DNA of 64,000 nt from Diphasiastrum complanatum. Lineage: Eukaryota; Streptophyta; Lycopodiopsida; Lycopodiales; Lycopodiaceae. Positions 11,443-22,684 of the stretch are shown in pieces. The stretch spans positions 46,746,255 through 46,810,254 of the forward strand of contig CM055111.1 of the NCBI GenBank assembly GCA_029204225.1, written 5' to 3'. Within the stretch, counting starts at the first letter, position 1. Every line of letters begins with the position of its first letter. The notes beneath the pieces were generated by a model, which was given only the letters and a program-made list of their open reading frames with translations, made no database searches and had not been told where the DNA came from. Both the position numbers and the translations under genes were made by a program.

Positions 11443-14175
11443 ATGGATTCATCCCATGCAAATATAAGGACTCGAAATTTCTGGACACAAGATCAAATTA
11501 CTCCTTTACACCAAATAATTTGTAACTCATTTCATGAAACAACTTCTGATATGATTGCGAAATTTAAAAACCACTACAAAAACGTAGTTTGTACAAATCA
11601 AAGTATCAAAAACCGAATTACAAGAATGATAATATAGATGCCCGGAAAAATACCACTGCAACACAAAAATATTGCGCTCGTATACGTGACATACCGACAT
11701 GCACCTGTGTTAGTTGCGAATCAAACTATTTCAAATCCCAAGTTCATTTGCTAACTCACGATGACGAAAACTACATTTCAACTCTCAAAAAAATCCCTGA
11801 CAACCTAGCAACTTTTTCCCCAAAATACATATGTGCCCAATGTTGTAAAAATATACATTCCGATAGAATTCCAAAACTAATGTGTCCAAATCATATATCA
11901 ACTACTTGTGGAGTGCTCTCCATAAAAAATCTCAACAAACTAGAAGAACGTTTAGTTGCACCTAGAATTGCTTTCCTACAGGTAAAAGATTTGACATACG
12001 GCGGACAGGTAGGTGTGACAGGAAGTACTATCAATGTCGTTGCAGATCTCGAAAAACTTCAAACTGTGCTGCCGCGCTTTATTACATCTCTTACAATAGC
12101 TTTAAAAAAAAACTTGAATATAAATCTAATTTTATGATTGGACAAGTTCGTCCTCTACGTGTAATGATTGCCTTGTTACATTTGTGCCAAACGCCATTGT
12201 ATGCTGCCATAAACATCCAAGGTGACCTGACTTGGATATTGCACTACCAAACTACGTATCTAGACAATGTACTCAGCCAAACACGATACAACCCATACTA
12301 CCTGGACCTGATACAAATGTTGAGGACATTATTGAAACTGACACAGTTGTGCATCCATTTCAGCGTACAGAACACATCATTGATTACGAAACTACATACA
12401 AGGTTGTTGCACCTTGTGAAGAGCACGATCCTTTTAGCCTATTCCAAGATACAAATGCGGAAGAGCTAAATTTTCCAACTCTCTATTTTGGACACCCAAG
12501 ACAAGCACCAATAAATGCTACTTACACATACCAAACCATTGCCAAATGGGAAATACAACATTACAAACACACATTTGCTCAGCATACCATGAACTTATTT
12601 TTCAAAGTGCTAAAAATCACAATTCACCAAGTACTAAATTCAATATGGATCCGTCTACGAAAAGGTATCTCGCAACACCGGATGCTAACTACATATGATG
12701 TAATGCAAGATTCAAACATAGAACAATTACTACATTCAAATATTGGTTATAAAGAATTTGAACATGTTCGACCTCTCCAAATTACAAACATGACCTACAA
12801 AAAAATGTTTTTGCTATGATGCGACAATTAGGTCCACCAACCATTTTCTTGACACTCTCTTGTGCAGAGACGAAATGGGAACCTCTAATTGAATGCTTGA
12901 AAACCTTTAATTCAAATATTGTACAAGAAACAAATTACCAAAACCAGAACGCATACTTGCAAGCCTTGGTCCGTGCAGATCCAAGCACGTGCGCAAGATA
13001 CTACAACATAAAACTAAATGCTTTAAAAATAGTGATATCAAAAAACCATAAAATACATGGTAAAATCAATGATTACTTTTTTGTTACTGAATTCCAACAT
13101 CGTGGCAGCCAACATGACCATGGCATATTGTGGATAGAGAATTCACCAACATATAGTAGCACATGCGCAGATGAAGCGACGAAATTCATAGACGCACACA
13201 TATCATGTGACCAAACTATATTGCCTTCTATTATAAGAGACATTCAAACCCAGAAACGCAAACACACTTGTTACAAAAAACACGACCCAAATAGCTACAG
13301 ATTTCATTATCCGCGACCACCAATGTCTAAAACCATGATTTTAACGCCTTTACAAAAATGTAGTGCCTCTCAACAACACTACTACAAAACATTATACAAG
13401 CGCATTGAAGACAAAATCTTCAAAATCAATCCATCGGAACCCCAAACATTCCAGACATGGTTTAACTCCTTACAACTGACAACACAAGATTATGTTTGCT
13501 CTCTACAAAGTACTTTGAAAAAACCTATCGTCTTTCTACAGCGCAGCCCTAATGACATTTACACAAATATGGACATTCAATTCATTTTAGATCCTTATGC
13601 AGTAGAGTTACCGTACATCATACCTCACGAAAACTGATGATACGATTTCCAAATCATTAAAACATGTATTTCAAACATGTATAGAAAATCATTACGATAC
13701 TATGACAAGGTTAAAGACCATGAGTAAGACTCTGTAATACACACAACAAATAAGTGCACAACTTGCGGCATTCATTGTATTCTCACTTCCATTGCATCAT
13801 TCCACAAGAACATTTACATTCATAAACACAAACCCAGAATACCTACGTGCATTTGTTTTGAAATGAAAATTTGACCTACAACAACTTGAACCAGATTCTA
13901 CTGATGTACATTATAAAACTAAAATTGATAAATACATCGCTCATCCAAATACACATTTTGACCTCTGTTTAGCAGAATACATATCATGTTATCGCATTAC
14001 CAGTCAGAAAATTTCAAAACATAGAACACCACAAATTATTATATTTGTTCACTACAATAGACATAAAGACCCAAACAATTTCTATCGTGAACAACTACTT
14101 CTATACAGGCCCTTCCATGAATCTGAAAACACAATAGTTAACCCACATTGTACATATGAATATGCCTACGATTTT
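11443..14175 (+). pseudogene. Helentron Rep (HUH nuclease) part of a RepHel protein, frameshifted and truncated
   Basis: Several frames join into one protein. About 11589-12137 has Cys-rich pairs (CTCVSC, CAQCC) and then LNKLEERLVAPRIAFLQV, typical of the DUF6570 region of Helitron-like proteins. About 12232-12819 has EEHDPFSLFQD followed by EELNFPTLYFG. A one-base shift in a T run near 12810 leads into MMRQLGPPTIFLTLS and EFQHRGSQHDHGILWI (12816-13637), the HUH relaxase block with its two His. After VFLQRSPNDIYTNMDIQF the frame breaks; the second-tyrosine block reads SYLTK from about 13618 in another frame. Further homology runs to about 14170 (FYREQLLLYRPF). A Rep nicks and joins DNA ends in rolling-circle transposition. 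The gene stops at the Copia-2 5' LTR, and helicase motifs including Walker A are absent. Confidence 0.85.
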
Positions 14176-14876
14176 TGTGAAGAATTGCCAAAAATTGGCA
14201 AATCTAGCTTGATAAAGAACCATGTAGAATAGTGTAAATTGTGTACACAAGTGGGTCCCACACATGTGAGGCCATGATGCCACATGGGAAACCCATCCTA
14301 ATGTAGGTTAGGTCAAGTCAAGAGAGTTGTTCATGTCTATTTGGTGGTCATCCCTACTTTATAAGACCTACACCTAAGTTTAAGGTGAAAATTTGACCAA
14401 CTAGCTACCTACCAAGCATAACTCTAGGAAATAGACTAGGGTTTCATTTCAGGTCAAGGAGAGTGAGTTAACTTCCTTATTACATGCTGGAAATCCAACT
14501 AACTTCAAGAAGGAAGTCGAATTTGCTATGTATTCCCTCTCTCCATAGTGAGAAGATACAAAATTTTTGGAGCTCATTGGCAATCTCAAGCTAGTTCACT
14601 ATGTACATTGAGTTTTTGTGATCCAAATGAAACCAAATCAATTTCTACTTGTTTCTCAGGTTTAAGGCCGTACTACAGCCTGTAGTACACACGTGTGGGC
14701 TCGGATTTCAATGTTTATCAATGCTTTTGATTGTTAATGCTTGTTGTTTGTCAAATTGCCAATCTAGATCAACTTTTTTGTGTCTAGTTTTTTGATAGAT
14801 TGTTAAGCAAGCATCCAATCACTCTTGTGGATCTTTTGTAGATCCATTTATGGTCCTAAAGTACAGTACTTTCACA
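14176..14876 (+). repeat. Copia-2 5' LTR (701 bp)
   Basis: Starts TGTGAAGAATTGCC and ends TACTTTCACA. A TATA-like stretch (ctttataaga) lies near 14358. The palindrome CACACGTGTG is at 14688-14697, just after an inverted repeat gtactaca/tgtagtac (14670-14688). Confidence 0.93.
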
Positions 14877-14889
14877 TGGTATCAGAGCC
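14877..14889 (+). promoter_or_regulatory. Copia-2 primer binding site (initiator Met tRNA)
   Basis: TGGTATCAGAGCC lies immediately after the 5' LTR. It is complementary to the 3' end of plant initiator methionine tRNA, the usual Copia primer. Confidence 0.93.
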
Positions 14890-15234
14890 AAGTATAAGAA
14901 CATAAGCCATTGATCTAATGCAAATCCATTTTTAGCAAGTTTTGGTGCTAAAAGCTAGTATTGAGAGGGCAAGCTAGAATCTTGATTTTGGTGAGGAGAT
15001 TTGATCCCAAACTTGGTAGGGGTCCAAATCCATACTATCCACATGTGTGGGCACCTCTGAACCTGCATTTAATGCATGGTATTCATTTGATCCAAAAAAA
15101 TTCAATTTGTGAGCTATTGGTGTAATTTTTGGTGGAGATCCTAGGATAATCTACCAAGATCATTTGCCATTGATTAGATTTGAATTTGTTTCATGGAATC
15201 TAATTAATCTAGGCTGAGTTCAAGTCCTATTAAG

Positions 15235-15887
15235 TGTGAAAAACTCAGATCCAAAAGATGCTAAAGTTTCATAAAGATCTTGGCCATGGAAGTTATGCAC
15301 ATCTAGATTGAAAAAATGATAGAAATTGTGATGTTAAGCATACTAAACATCAACTAAACATCAAAATCTGATCATAAGCTTCCACAAACAGAAACTTGCT
15401 GTCCCTGTCCGTACTTCAGAGCCTACAACCTGCATTTCACACGTGTGAAGCCATAGCAACAAAGAAATCACAATTCTAGTGGCTAGAATGCAAGATATGA
15501 ACAAAAAAGTGAGAGAGAAGAAGATGGATCTTCAAAGAGCATAACATTCATTCAATAGAATGAAAATGAGATGTGTACATACTCGTGGAGATGGCTATTT
15601 ATAGCAGCCATAGTGCCTCTTGGCCACTTGTCTTATGATAGGCTAAAATTGGGGTCCAATAGGATTCACCCATATACCTAGAAATTTGGTCAAATAGGAA
15701 TGCACCAAATTATGAGCCAATAGAAGAGCTCCACACTCGACCTCCTCTAATTAATGTGACCTCAAAAGTAGTGTACACATACTTTGGGCCTCTACATACA
15801 TGTATGAACCTATCTCTAACTTTTATTTGGCCATAGGCCTACAAAATCTCAAGTTAGGAAAATACTACTAGTTGACAATTTTTCACA
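15235..15887 (-). repeat. Copia-1 3' LTR (653 bp)
   Basis: Bounded TGTGAAAAACTC..TTTTTCACA on the + strand. On the element strand it has a TATAAATA box (15596-15603) and, further downstream, TTCACACGTGTGAA (15436-15449). The gag-pol stop codon lies inside its first bases. Confidence 0.96.
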
Positions 15888-18800
15888 CTCCCTCTTCAAC
15901 TAGTTTTAGCATAGATTTAGAAAGTACACCAAGACTTGTTCTATGCTTGAAAAATAAGTCCTTTCCCAATGCTTTGGTAAAGATATCAGCCACACATTCC
16001 TTTGATGGGACATGTTCAAGCTTGATCTCTTTTGCCAACACTTGTTCTCTCACAAAATGGTAAGCCACCTCGATATGTTTGCTCCTTGCATGGAAAACCG
16101 GATTGCTTGCTAGACTTTGGGCTGAAAGGTTGTCACAAAAGATGATTGGACTCTCTGAAAAATCCAGCAAATGAAGCTCCATAATCATCCTCTTGATCCA
16201 CACCATCTCCTTTGTGCATGATGTCAAAGCTTTGTACTCGGCCTCACTAGAAGAAAGTGATATAGTTGCTTGTTTCTTCGACATCCATGAGATAGCTCCA
16301 TCACCTATGAAAATAGCATGTGCATTTATGGATTTTCTATCCATAAGGTCTCCTGCAAAATCTGAATCTGAAAAACCAAATAAGTTAGGTGATGAGCCTC
16401 TATAAACAATGCCAAAATCTTTTGTTCCCGAGATGTATCTCAAGATCCTCTTTCCTAGTTTCCAATGTTCTATGCTAGGATCTTGCATGAATTGGCTTAA
16501 TCTACCAACACAATAAGATAAATCAGGTCTTGTGATGGTTAGATATATAAGAGAACCTATTAGCTTCCTATAGAGAGTAATGTCCTCGAAGGATCTTTCA
16601 TTACCTCTTATAGTTAGCTTTACATGTGATTCCATAGGTGTATCAATAGGATTTGCATCTACCATATGAAATCTATTGAGAATAGAAATAGCATACTTCT
16701 CTTGTGAAATAAAAGTGATTTGAGAAGTTCTAATTACTTCTATTCCTAAGATATAGCTCAAAAGACCAAGATCATGCACTTCAAATTCCTTTTTTAGTGC
16801 TTTCTTGATATCTTCTATATCTTCCTTGTTCCCTCCACTTAAAATAATGTCATCCACATAAATTAGAAGGATTGTAACATCATTAGCACTAATTCTAAAG
16901 TAAAGTGAATGATCATACTCACTCATAGTGAAGTTTTGAGAAAGTAGAAAAGAGTTAAGCCTAGCATACCAACTCCTTGGTGCTTGCTTAAGACCATACA
17001 AACTTTTTTGTAGAAAACACACATGATTAGGCTTGCTATGAGAAACATAGCTCTCGGGTTGCTCCATGTAGACTTCCTCTTCAAGATCACCATTCAAGAA
17101 AGCATTAGAAATGTCTAATTGCCAAAGATCCCATCCATAAAGAGTTGCAAGGGAAATGATTACTCTTATGCTCACCATCTTTGCCACGGGTGCAAAGGTT
17201 TCCTCATAGTCAATGCCATGCTCTTGAGCATAACCTTTAGCCACCAACCTTGCCTTCAACTTGTTGATAGATCCATCTTGATTTGTCTTTACCTTGAAGA
17301 TCCATTTGCATCCAATTGCACTTTTGCCCTTTGGAAGCTCCACCAATCTCCATGTGTTGTTCTTCATAAGTGCTTCAAACTCAAGATCCATTGCTTGGAT
17401 CCATTCCTCTTCTTGCCTTGCTTCATCTACACATGAAGGTACATCAAAAGAAGTTAGGAAAGCATAGTTGGATCCATCCACCACTTGCTTACCTTTGCCA
17501 TCATAAGTGAGCCTTGAGGGTTTCACTTTATGCCTTGGAGTTCTCCTTGGAATTTGACTTGAAGAGGCTTCTTCAACATCCACATCCAATGTGTCATCAA
17601 CTCCATTGTCATCAAGCACATTAGTTGCAACAACACCATCATCACTTGAAACAACTTTTGGAATGTTACTTTCATCAAAAATGACATCCCTACTTGTGAA
17701 CACTTTTTTGATTGAAGGAACATAAATCCTATATGCTTTGCTTACTTCACTATAACCAACAAAAATGCCCTTTCTTGAAGATGGATCCTCCTTAGTTCTA
17801 TCATCAAGAGTAATGTTGAAGTAGCAAATGCATCCAAAAGTTCTTAGAAACTTGACATTAGGCTTCGTACCAAACAAAGCTTCAAAAGGGGTTTTTCCTT
17901 CCAATACAACACTTGGCCATCTATTGCATAGGAAATTTGTACACAACAAAGCATCACTCCAAAAAGGTTTAGGAAGATTAGCATTCAATCTCATTGCCTT
18001 TGCACTCTCACACAAGGTTCTATTCTTCCTCTCGGCCACTCCATTTTGTTGTGGTGTTCTTGGACATGTGTACTCCCTCTTGATCCCATGCTCATCGCAA
18101 AAGGCTTTGAATTTGTTAGAAATGTATTCACCACCATTGTCGCTCCTCAAGCATTTGATTTTGGTTGTAAATTGAGTCTCAATAGCAACTTTGAACTTGA
18201 CAAACACATCAAACACCTCATCCTTGCTCTTTAGTAGATAAACCCAACAAAATCTACTAAAATCATCAATGAAAGTTACATACATCTTAGCACCTCCATT
18301 GCTAATTGTAGTAACACCATGAATATCCGAATGCAAGAGAGAAAAAGGCATCTTAGATCTAGATATAGATCTAGTATATGGCAATCTATGTGATTTAGAC
18401 AAAGCACATTCTTCACAAACATGATTCAAGCAAGTAAGAGACTTGGGAAGTCCCCTTACTACCTCCTTTTTGGCTATTACCTCCAAGGCCTTGTAGTTGA
18501 GATGTCCCATCCTTTTATGCCATACCTCTTGAATTGACATTTGTTCATTTGCCATGCATCCAACTTGGTTAGCAACAACACATGCATCAAGCTTGAACAA
18601 TTTCCCTTGCCTTTTCCCTTTTGCAATGATACTACACCCCTTTTTGATCAAGCAAGCATCACCATCAAACTCAACTTTGAATCCTTTGTCAAGCATTTGG
18701 CTTACACTAAGTAAGTTCTTGGTAATGGATGGAATGAGCAAAACATCTTTCAATTCTATATTCCTATTTGTAGAAAGTGAAATAGGAATTGTGCCAATCC

Positions 18801-19833
18801 CCTTGATTGCACACTCACCATCATTTGCGGTATAGATTACCTTCCTATCACCATCAAATGCCATTAAAGATGAAAAATACTCTTTATGATATGTCATATG
18901 AGAAGTGGCTCCACTATCAATCCACCAAGGATCAATGTCTCCATGATTAGCCAACAAGCAAGATGACATAACAAAAGCATCATTTGAAAGAAGCTCATCC
19001 CCACCCTCATCAATAGTTAGATTGGTTTGCTTTTCCCCTTGATCCCTCTTTTTCTTAAAACAATCACTAGCAAAATGCCCTTTGACTCCACAATAGAAAC
19101 ATTTTAGCTTAGATCTATCCTTCTTTTTGCCAAAAGTAGAGTGCTCACCTTGGTCTTGCCCTTTAGACCAATTGCTTTTACCTTTGCCCTTGAACTTGCC
19201 TTTAGAGAACATTGCCTCCTCTTCTCCTCCTTGAGATGTAGAAGATGCTCCCACTCTTGCTTGCAACCTGAATTCTTCAGCCAACAAGACCTCTTGCAAG
19301 TCTCCAACACTTGGTAAACATTTTTGGATAGCATAACTTTGAACAAGATTAGCATGATCATCCAACAAGCCATTGAGAATCACTTGAACAAGCTCCTCAT
19401 TATTTATGCCATCATTAATGCATGCTAACTCATCATTCAATGCTTTAACTCTCAAAACAAAAGCATGTCCATTCTCACTCTTCTTTTGCATACAAGAAAA
19501 GATTTGCCTTCTTAAAGTCAACACTCTAGAAGTAGACTTGGATTCATAAACCTTCTTCAAGGCTTCCCAAGCTTCACTAGATGATGTGCACTTACCAACC
19601 TCTTTGATAAGCTCATTTGTCACATTCATCTTGATCATGTGAAGGGCTTTCTTTGCCCTCTTGTCATACCTCAATTGTTCTTGAGGTGCCAAAGGTCTCT
19701 CCTCCACACCTACAACAATATCCATCAACTCATTCATCTCAAGCAAAGACTCCATCCTTACTTTCCAAGTAGAATAGTTGAGGGAGGTAAGCCTATCATT
19801 GCTTTCCAACATGTAGCCTCCATTTGTAGCCAT
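15883..19833 (-). CDS. Copia-1 gag-pol polyprotein, 1316 aa
   Basis: A single frame from ATG (MATNGGYMLESNDRL) encodes all functions for copy-and-paste transposition. The UBN2 gag domain covers about residues 15-200. The zinc knuckle is C245, C248, H253, C258. The protease Asp is at about 306 (WWIDSGATSHM). Integrase has the HHCC block (HKRMGHLNYK..CEECALSKSH) and catalytic DDE region (HSDIHG, DNGGEY, QQNGVAERKN). RT has TFAPVAKM and the catalytic YVDDIIL. RNase H has FSDSDFAGD, SSSEAEYKAL and FCDN. It ends VADIFTKALGKDL..LVEEGV, with its TGA inside the 3' LTR (gtg tga). The length is normal for Copia and no lesion is seen. Gag and Pol share one frame, so their ratio must be set by processing or splicing, not frameshifting. 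Confidence 0.96.
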   Translation of the reverse strand: MATNGGYMLESNDRLTSLNYSTWKVRMESLLEMNELMDIVVGVEERPLAPQEQLRYDKRAKKALHMIKMNVTNELIKEVGKCTSSSEAWEALKKVYESKSTSRVLTLRRQIFSCMQKKSENGHAFVLRVKALNDELACINDGINNEELVQVILNGLLDDHANLVQSYAIQKCLPSVGDLQEVLLAEEFRLQARVGASSTSQGGEEEAMFSKGKFKGKGKSNWSKGQDQGEHSTFGKKKDRSKLKCFYCGVKGHFASDCFKKKRDQGEKQTNLTIDEGGDELLSNDAFVMSSCLLANHGDIDPWWIDSGATSHMTYHKEYFSSLMAFDGDRKVIYTANDGECAIKGIGTIPISLSTNRNIELKDVLLIPSITKNLLSVSQMLDKGFKVEFDGDACLIKKGCSIIAKGKRQGKLFKLDACVVANQVGCMANEQMSIQEVWHKRMGHLNYKALEVIAKKEVVRGLPKSLTCLNHVCEECALSKSHRLPYTRSISRSKMPFSLLHSDIHGVTTISNGGAKMYVTFIDDFSRFCWVYLLKSKDEVFDVFVKFKVAIETQFTTKIKCLRSDNGGEYISNKFKAFCDEHGIKREYTCPRTPQQNGVAERKNRTLCESAKAMRLNANLPKPFWSDALLCTNFLCNRWPSVVLEGKTPFEALFGTKPNVKFLRTFGCICYFNITLDDRTKEDPSSRKGIFVGYSEVSKAYRIYVPSIKKVFTSRDVIFDESNIPKVVSSDDGVVATNVLDDNGVDDTLDVDVEEASSSQIPRRTPRHKVKPSRLTYDGKGKQVVDGSNYAFLTSFDVPSCVDEARQEEEWIQAMDLEFEALMKNNTWRLVELPKGKSAIGCKWIFKVKTNQDGSINKLKARLVAKGYAQEHGIDYEETFAPVAKMVSIRVIISLATLYGWDLWQLDISNAFLNGDLEEEVYMEQPESYVSHSKPNHVCFLQKSLYGLKQAPRSWYARLNSFLLSQNFTMSEYDHSLYFRISANDVTILLIYVDDIILSGGNKEDIEDIKKALKKEFEVHDLGLLSYILGIEVIRTSQITFISQEKYAISILNRFHMVDANPIDTPMESHVKLTIRGNERSFEDITLYRKLIGSLIYLTITRPDLSYCVGRLSQFMQDPSIEHWKLGKRILRYISGTKDFGIVYRGSSPNLFGFSDSDFAGDLMDRKSINAHAIFIGDGAISWMSKKQATISLSSSEAEYKALTSCTKEMVWIKRMIMELHLLDFSESPIIFCDNLSAQSLASNPVFHARSKHIEVAYHFVREQVLAKEIKLEHVPSKECVADIFTKALGKDLFFKHRTSLGVLSKSMLKLVEEGV
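15888..15900 (-). promoter_or_regulatory. Copia-1 polypurine tract
   Basis: On the element strand GTTGAAGAGGGAG abuts the 3' LTR. It is also the coding sequence for the last residues of pol. Confidence 0.8.
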
Positions 19834-20430
19834 GTTGCAATGATTGATCTCTGATCTTTGACCTGTTCCAATGCACTAAGCACTCTCTTGAATCAACAAA
19901 TGAAACACAAGAAGAAATCACAAAGATTTGGAACCTAAAACCTTACTTTTTCTCTCTTTTCCTCACTTTTTCCTTAATTTTAGCCACTAGTTTTATGATT
20001 TCTTGATCAAACCAAGACCAAACCTCAATATACTTGCTTTTCCCTCACTCCTAAGATTGAAATACACTCTTGAATCATTCAGCAAACTGAAAATCAGAGG
20101 GTTACATCAATTTTGAAGTTTTTGACATGAAGAAGCAAGAAATTGAATCAAAAAACTATATGCTAGAATGGAAAACTAATAGGATCTTGTTGGATCTTGC
20201 ATCTCCCTCTTTCCAAAACAATTTTTGTCTCCTTATTCTGATAAGTATAGAGGGAATTCGCCCTACTTCAATTGAAATGCATACAAATGATGTTTTGATC
20301 ACAAAGATCCAATTTCTACACATAAATCAACAAGATTTTTAGCTAGAAACTTGATTGGAATGCTACAAAAGCAAACTCGCCCACAAATCTCTTCTAAATC
20401 TGGCAAAACCTGCACATTTGGCCGCCTAAT

Positions 20431-20442
20431 GCTCTGATACCA
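20431..20442 (-). promoter_or_regulatory. Copia-1 primer binding site
   Basis: On the element strand TGGTATCAGAGC directly follows the 5' LTR, complementary to initiator Met tRNA. Confidence 0.93.
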
Positions 20443-21095
20443 TGTGAAAAACTCAGATCCAAAAGATGCTAAAGTTTCATAAAGATCTTGGCCATGGAAG
20501 TTATGCACATCTAGATTGAAAAAATGATAGAAATTGTGATGTTAAGCATACTAAACATCAACTAAACATCAAAATCTGATCATAAGCTTCCACAAACAGA
20601 AACTTGCTGTCCCTGTCCGTACTTCAGAGCCTACAACCTGCATTTCACACGTGTGAAGCCATAGCAACAAAGAAATCACAATTCTAGTGGCTAGAATGCA
20701 AGATATGAACAAAAAAGTGAGAGAGAAGAAGATGGATCTTCAAAGAGCATAACATTCATTCAATAGAATGAAAATGAGATGTGTACATACTCGTGGAGAT
20801 GGCTATTTATAGCAGCCATAGTGCCTCTTGGCCACTTGTCTTATGATAGGCTAAAATTGGGGTCCAATAGGATTCACCCATATACCTAGAAATTTGGTCA
20901 AATAGGAATGCACCAAATTATGAGCCAATAGAAGAGCTCCACACTCGACCTCCTCTAATTAATGTGACCTCAAAAGTAGTGTACACATACTTTGGGCCTC
21001 TACATACATGTATGAACCTATCTCTAACTTTTATTTGGCCATAGGCCTACAAAATCTCAAGTTAGGAAAATACTACTAGTTGACAATTTTTCACA
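20443..21095 (-). repeat. Copia-1 5' LTR (653 bp)
   Basis: Reads identical to 15235-15887. The TATAAATA box is at 20804-20811 and TTCACACGTGTGAA at 20644-20657 on the element strand, so the palindrome lies about 150 bp downstream of the TATA box, inside the expected transcript. Confidence 0.96.
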
Positions 21096-21178
21096 TTAAG
21101 GTTAAAAACAGGTCTTGAAAGTACACCAAGAAGGAAGAAAGAGATTAAGTCATTTTTTTGTCCAAAAATAGCCAAATT

Positions 21179-21525
21179 TGGCAAGATTTGATTGTAAGTA
21201 GATTTCACATCATCTTATCTTCATTCCAACTTTGTGAGAGAGTGCTAGAACTGAGATTATAAGTCCATTTGTTGGATTAGAAATCTAATTTGAGTGAAAA
21301 ACTACAAGAGAGAGACCTTAGTGAGTTTCTAGAGACAATCAAATCCATTTCTTGGCAAGATTTGTTTGAAAGTAGTTTTCACTTCATCTTATCTTCATTC
21401 CAGCTTTGTGAGGGAGTGATAGAACTGTGATTATAAGTCTATTTGTTGGATTAGAAATCAAATTTGAGTGAAACACTACAAGTGTGAGACCTTTGTGAGT
21501 TTCAAGTCAATCAAATCTATTTCTT
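21179..21525 (+). repeat. Tandem duplication in the Copia-2 leader (period about 174 bp)
   Basis: A segment beginning tggcaagatttg at 21179 is repeated from 21353 with a few differences. Both copies include catcttatcttcattcca and gttggattagaaatc. It lies between the primer site and gag, where retroelement packaging signals usually lie. The role is unknown. Confidence 0.85.
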
Positions 21526-21547
21526 GTTTGTAGAAGTCACTAGTAAG

Positions 21548-22684
21548 ATGGCATCTGCTGGAGCATACCTTCTAGAAGCTAGTGAGAGGTTGAATTCTAC
21601 AAATTATGCTATTTGGAAGGTTAGAATGGAGTCACTCTTAGTGCTCCAAGACCTTTATGAGTTCTTGATTGAAGATGAAGATGAACCTCTAGGTGCACAG
21701 GAGTTAGCTAGATACAAGAAGAGATCTAGGCTTGCACTTCATTGTGTGAAGATGAATGTGAGCAATGATTTGTTGAGAGAAGTATCAACTTGTACTAATG
21801 CTAAAGAGGCTTGGGAGTCTTTAAAATCAATCTATGAGTCTAGAAACACTTCTAGAGTTCTTATGCTTAGAAATCAAATTTTGCAAAGCATGAGGAGAAG
21901 TGAGGAGAGTGCACAGGATTATGTACTCAGAATCAAGTCTCTAAATAGGGAGTTGGCTTCCATTGGAGAGAAGATTCATGATGGAGAGCTTGTACAAATT
22001 GTCCTTAATGGTCTAGGAGATGACTTTGCAAATTTGGTCCAAAGTTTTGCCATCCAAGACACTTTGCCAACTATAGAAAAACTTCACAGTGTATTAGTGG
22101 CTGAAGAGTGTAGGATGCTCCATGCAAAATCTAGGATGAGTTCCTTGTATTTGCAGGATGGTGATGAGAAAGCCAATTTCTCATTCAAGGGCAAAAAGAA
22201 GACCAATGGAAAGAAGAAGCATCCAAAGGAGGCCGAAAAAGAGGATGATGCATCAAGCTCAAAGGACAAGTCGAAGCAAAAATGCTTCTTTTGTGGAAAG
22301 AAGGGGCATTATGCATCTGAATGCTATAAGAGGCTAAGAGCACAAGTGGAGGAGGACAAACAAGGAAACCTTGCAAAGGAGGAGGAGGAGGATGAAGTAG
22401 ATGTATTCTTGATGGCATCTACATCCTCACCAACAAGCAATAGCAATTCAAGAGACAATTGGTGGATCGACAGTGGGGCTAGCTCTCACATGTCTTGTGA
22501 AAAGGACTTTTTCTCAACCTTACACTCATTCAATGATGCTAAAAAGTTTGTCTTTACTGCAAATGATGAAGAGTGTAGGATAGATGGTGTTGGCACCATC
22601 TCTTTGTATCTAGAATCCTCAAAATGCATGGATCTAGAAAATGTCTTTTATGTACCATCAATCACCAAGAACATATATGCTTAG
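21548..22684 (+). CDS. Copia-2 gag with zinc knuckle and protease active site
   Basis: I place the start at ATG 21548 (MASAGAYLLEASERLN), which aligns with the Copia-1 and Copia-3 gag starts. The product is about 378 residues. It has a UBN2/gag region (MNVSNDLLREV, then KEAWESLKSIYESRNTSRV), a CX2CX4HX4C knuckle (CFFCGKKGHYASEC) that binds RNA, and an aspartic protease site (WWIDSGASSHM). It ends soon after SITKN because a frameshift near 22670 moves the pol sequence into another frame. The gag part looks intact and could still make capsid protein. It resembles the gag of the Copia-5 fragments more than that of Copia-1. Confidence 0.85.
   Translation: MASAGAYLLEASERLNSTNYAIWKVRMESLLVLQDLYEFLIEDEDEPLGAQELARYKKRSRLALHCVKMNVSNDLLREVSTCTNAKEAWESLKSIYESRNTSRVLMLRNQILQSMRRSEESAQDYVLRIKSLNRELASIGEKIHDGELVQIVLNGLGDDFANLVQSFAIQDTLPTIEKLHSVLVAEECRMLHAKSRMSSLYLQDGDEKANFSFKGKKKTNGKKKHPKEAEKEDDASSSKDKSKQKCFFCGKKGHYASECYKRLRAQVEEDKQGNLAKEEEEDEVDVFLMASTSSPTSNSNSRDNWWIDSGASSHMSCEKDFFSTLHSFNDAKKFVFTANDEECRIDGVGTISLYLESSKCMDLENVFYVPSITKNIYA

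Larger units (their letters stand above)
15235..21095 (-). mobile_element. Copia-1: complete, apparently intact Ty1/copia retrotransposon
   Basis: The 5861-bp element has 653-bp LTRs that are identical as far as I can read. It has a 5-bp target duplication TTAAG (15230-15234 and 21096-21100), a primer site, a polypurine tract and one uninterrupted 1316-codon gag-pol frame. It inserted in the leader of Copia-2. The identical LTRs mean a very recent insertion, and it could be an active, autonomous copy. Confidence 0.96.
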
